Part shown: piece by piece, positions 27,861-28,377 of the stretch | Layout of the letters: each line of letters starts with the position of its first letter | How positions within the stretch are numbered: the first letter of the stretch is position 1 | Source of the DNA: Halocaridina rubra | Lineage: Eukaryota > Arthropoda > Malacostraca > Decapoda > Atyidae | Assembly (NCBI GenBank): GCA_037179515.1 | Contig: JAXCGZ010021826.1 | Location: 1-28,377, forward strand | Length of the DNA: 28,377 nt | Direction of reading: 5' to 3' | Translations under genes and position numbers: made by a program | Notes under the pieces: model-generated | Database searches by the model: none | The model's input: the letters and a program-made list of their open reading frames with translations, nothing else | What the model was told of the DNA's origin: nothing

Positions 27861-28377
27861 TTCACAGAAAATGATTCGGTGTATGAGACAATCTAGCTTT
27901 CCAAGGTCTTTTGCATTGAAATAATATACATAATGTAAGTATTTTCATAATATTTCTAGCTACAGCAGTTTTATTCGTGTAATATTTATATAAAACAAAT
28001 ACAATAATTAAGTCTGATCATCATGGCAGATTTAATTTCTTCATTTCATTTTCTTTAAATATTACCAATATATATTTGCTCCAGCAAAGAATACCATGTA
28101 AGTTTTTTGGACAATTTGAAGTGAGCCTTTGGCCCAAATTAAGATGAAATATATTTCTAGGAGATTGTAAAAGGTTGTCCATATGTCATTTAGAGCGATC
28201 ATTATCAAACCTTTCAACCTCACCTCATTCATACTCTGTGTAACACAGTATTCAAGCATAGGTATCCATCGCTGTGGCAATGTGTAGATCTCTACTGATT
28301 ATTGGGTTCAGAATGTTGAATGCAAAGTGTAGTATTACTGTGGCAGTGTTGAACTTTGTAATATGAATTATCTTTAA
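27861..28377. other. Gene-free right edge
   Basis: AT-rich sequence, presumably RpS4 intron 5. The minus-strand 72-codon frame at 28062-28280 has no recognisable domain. No RpS4 terminal exon is present. Confidence 0.5.

Overview
The window looks like nuclear DNA of an arthropod, most probably a decapod or other malacostracan crustacean. The evidence is two animal-type ribosomal-protein genes split by GT-AG introns, several clades of non-LTR retrotransposon, tRNA-derived SINEs, (TA)n tracts joined to a dispersed 'GACTCAGCCACC' repeat, and short TTAGG runs like arthropod telomere repeats. The taxon is an inference; no species can be named from this sequence alone.

Only two host genes are supported, and they are divergent. 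RpL12 (60S protein uL11) is on the minus strand: exon 1 at 12294-12330, exon 2 at 5077-5331, exon 3 at 4458-4576. Its last exon, about 28 codons, is not visible and probably lies left of base 1. RpS4 (40S protein eS4) is on the plus strand: exons at 17867-17872, 19860-20115, 21264-21361, 25762-25933 and 26907-27036. Its last exon, about 42 codons, lies beyond the right edge. All junctions keep frame and rebuild conserved residues. Both genes have a first exon of very few codons and a candidate TOP/TCT-type start. They supply components of the two ribosomal subunits.

Almost everything else is repeats. 1-2247: decayed LINE on the minus strand. 4270-4385: decayed tandem copy of RpL12 exon 3. 7236-9342: RTE-like LINE interrupted by long inverted arms. 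10350-12000: SINE and two minisatellites. 13033-16090: the 3' end of one LINE fused directly to a 5'-truncated, nearly intact second LINE with an Asn/Gly/Asp-rich linker. 16230-17300: satellite-like repeats and (TA)n. 17300-17815: degenerate tandem array reaching into the RpS4 promoter, with a 46-bp retroposed insert flanked by 9-bp duplications. The RpS4 introns hold a foldback MITE, several minisatellites, a CR1-like LINE tail, SINEs and a 59-nt miRNA-like hairpin.

The most interesting signals are: a ~130-nt structured element shared, in the sense orientation and just upstream of 3' splice sites, by introns of RpL12 and RpS4; the RpL12 exon relic; the LINE-LINE junction; and a ~28-bp minisatellite whose monomer also occurs singly inside a dispersed repeat. 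I found no new gene system: no operon, CRISPR array, rRNA or intact tRNA.
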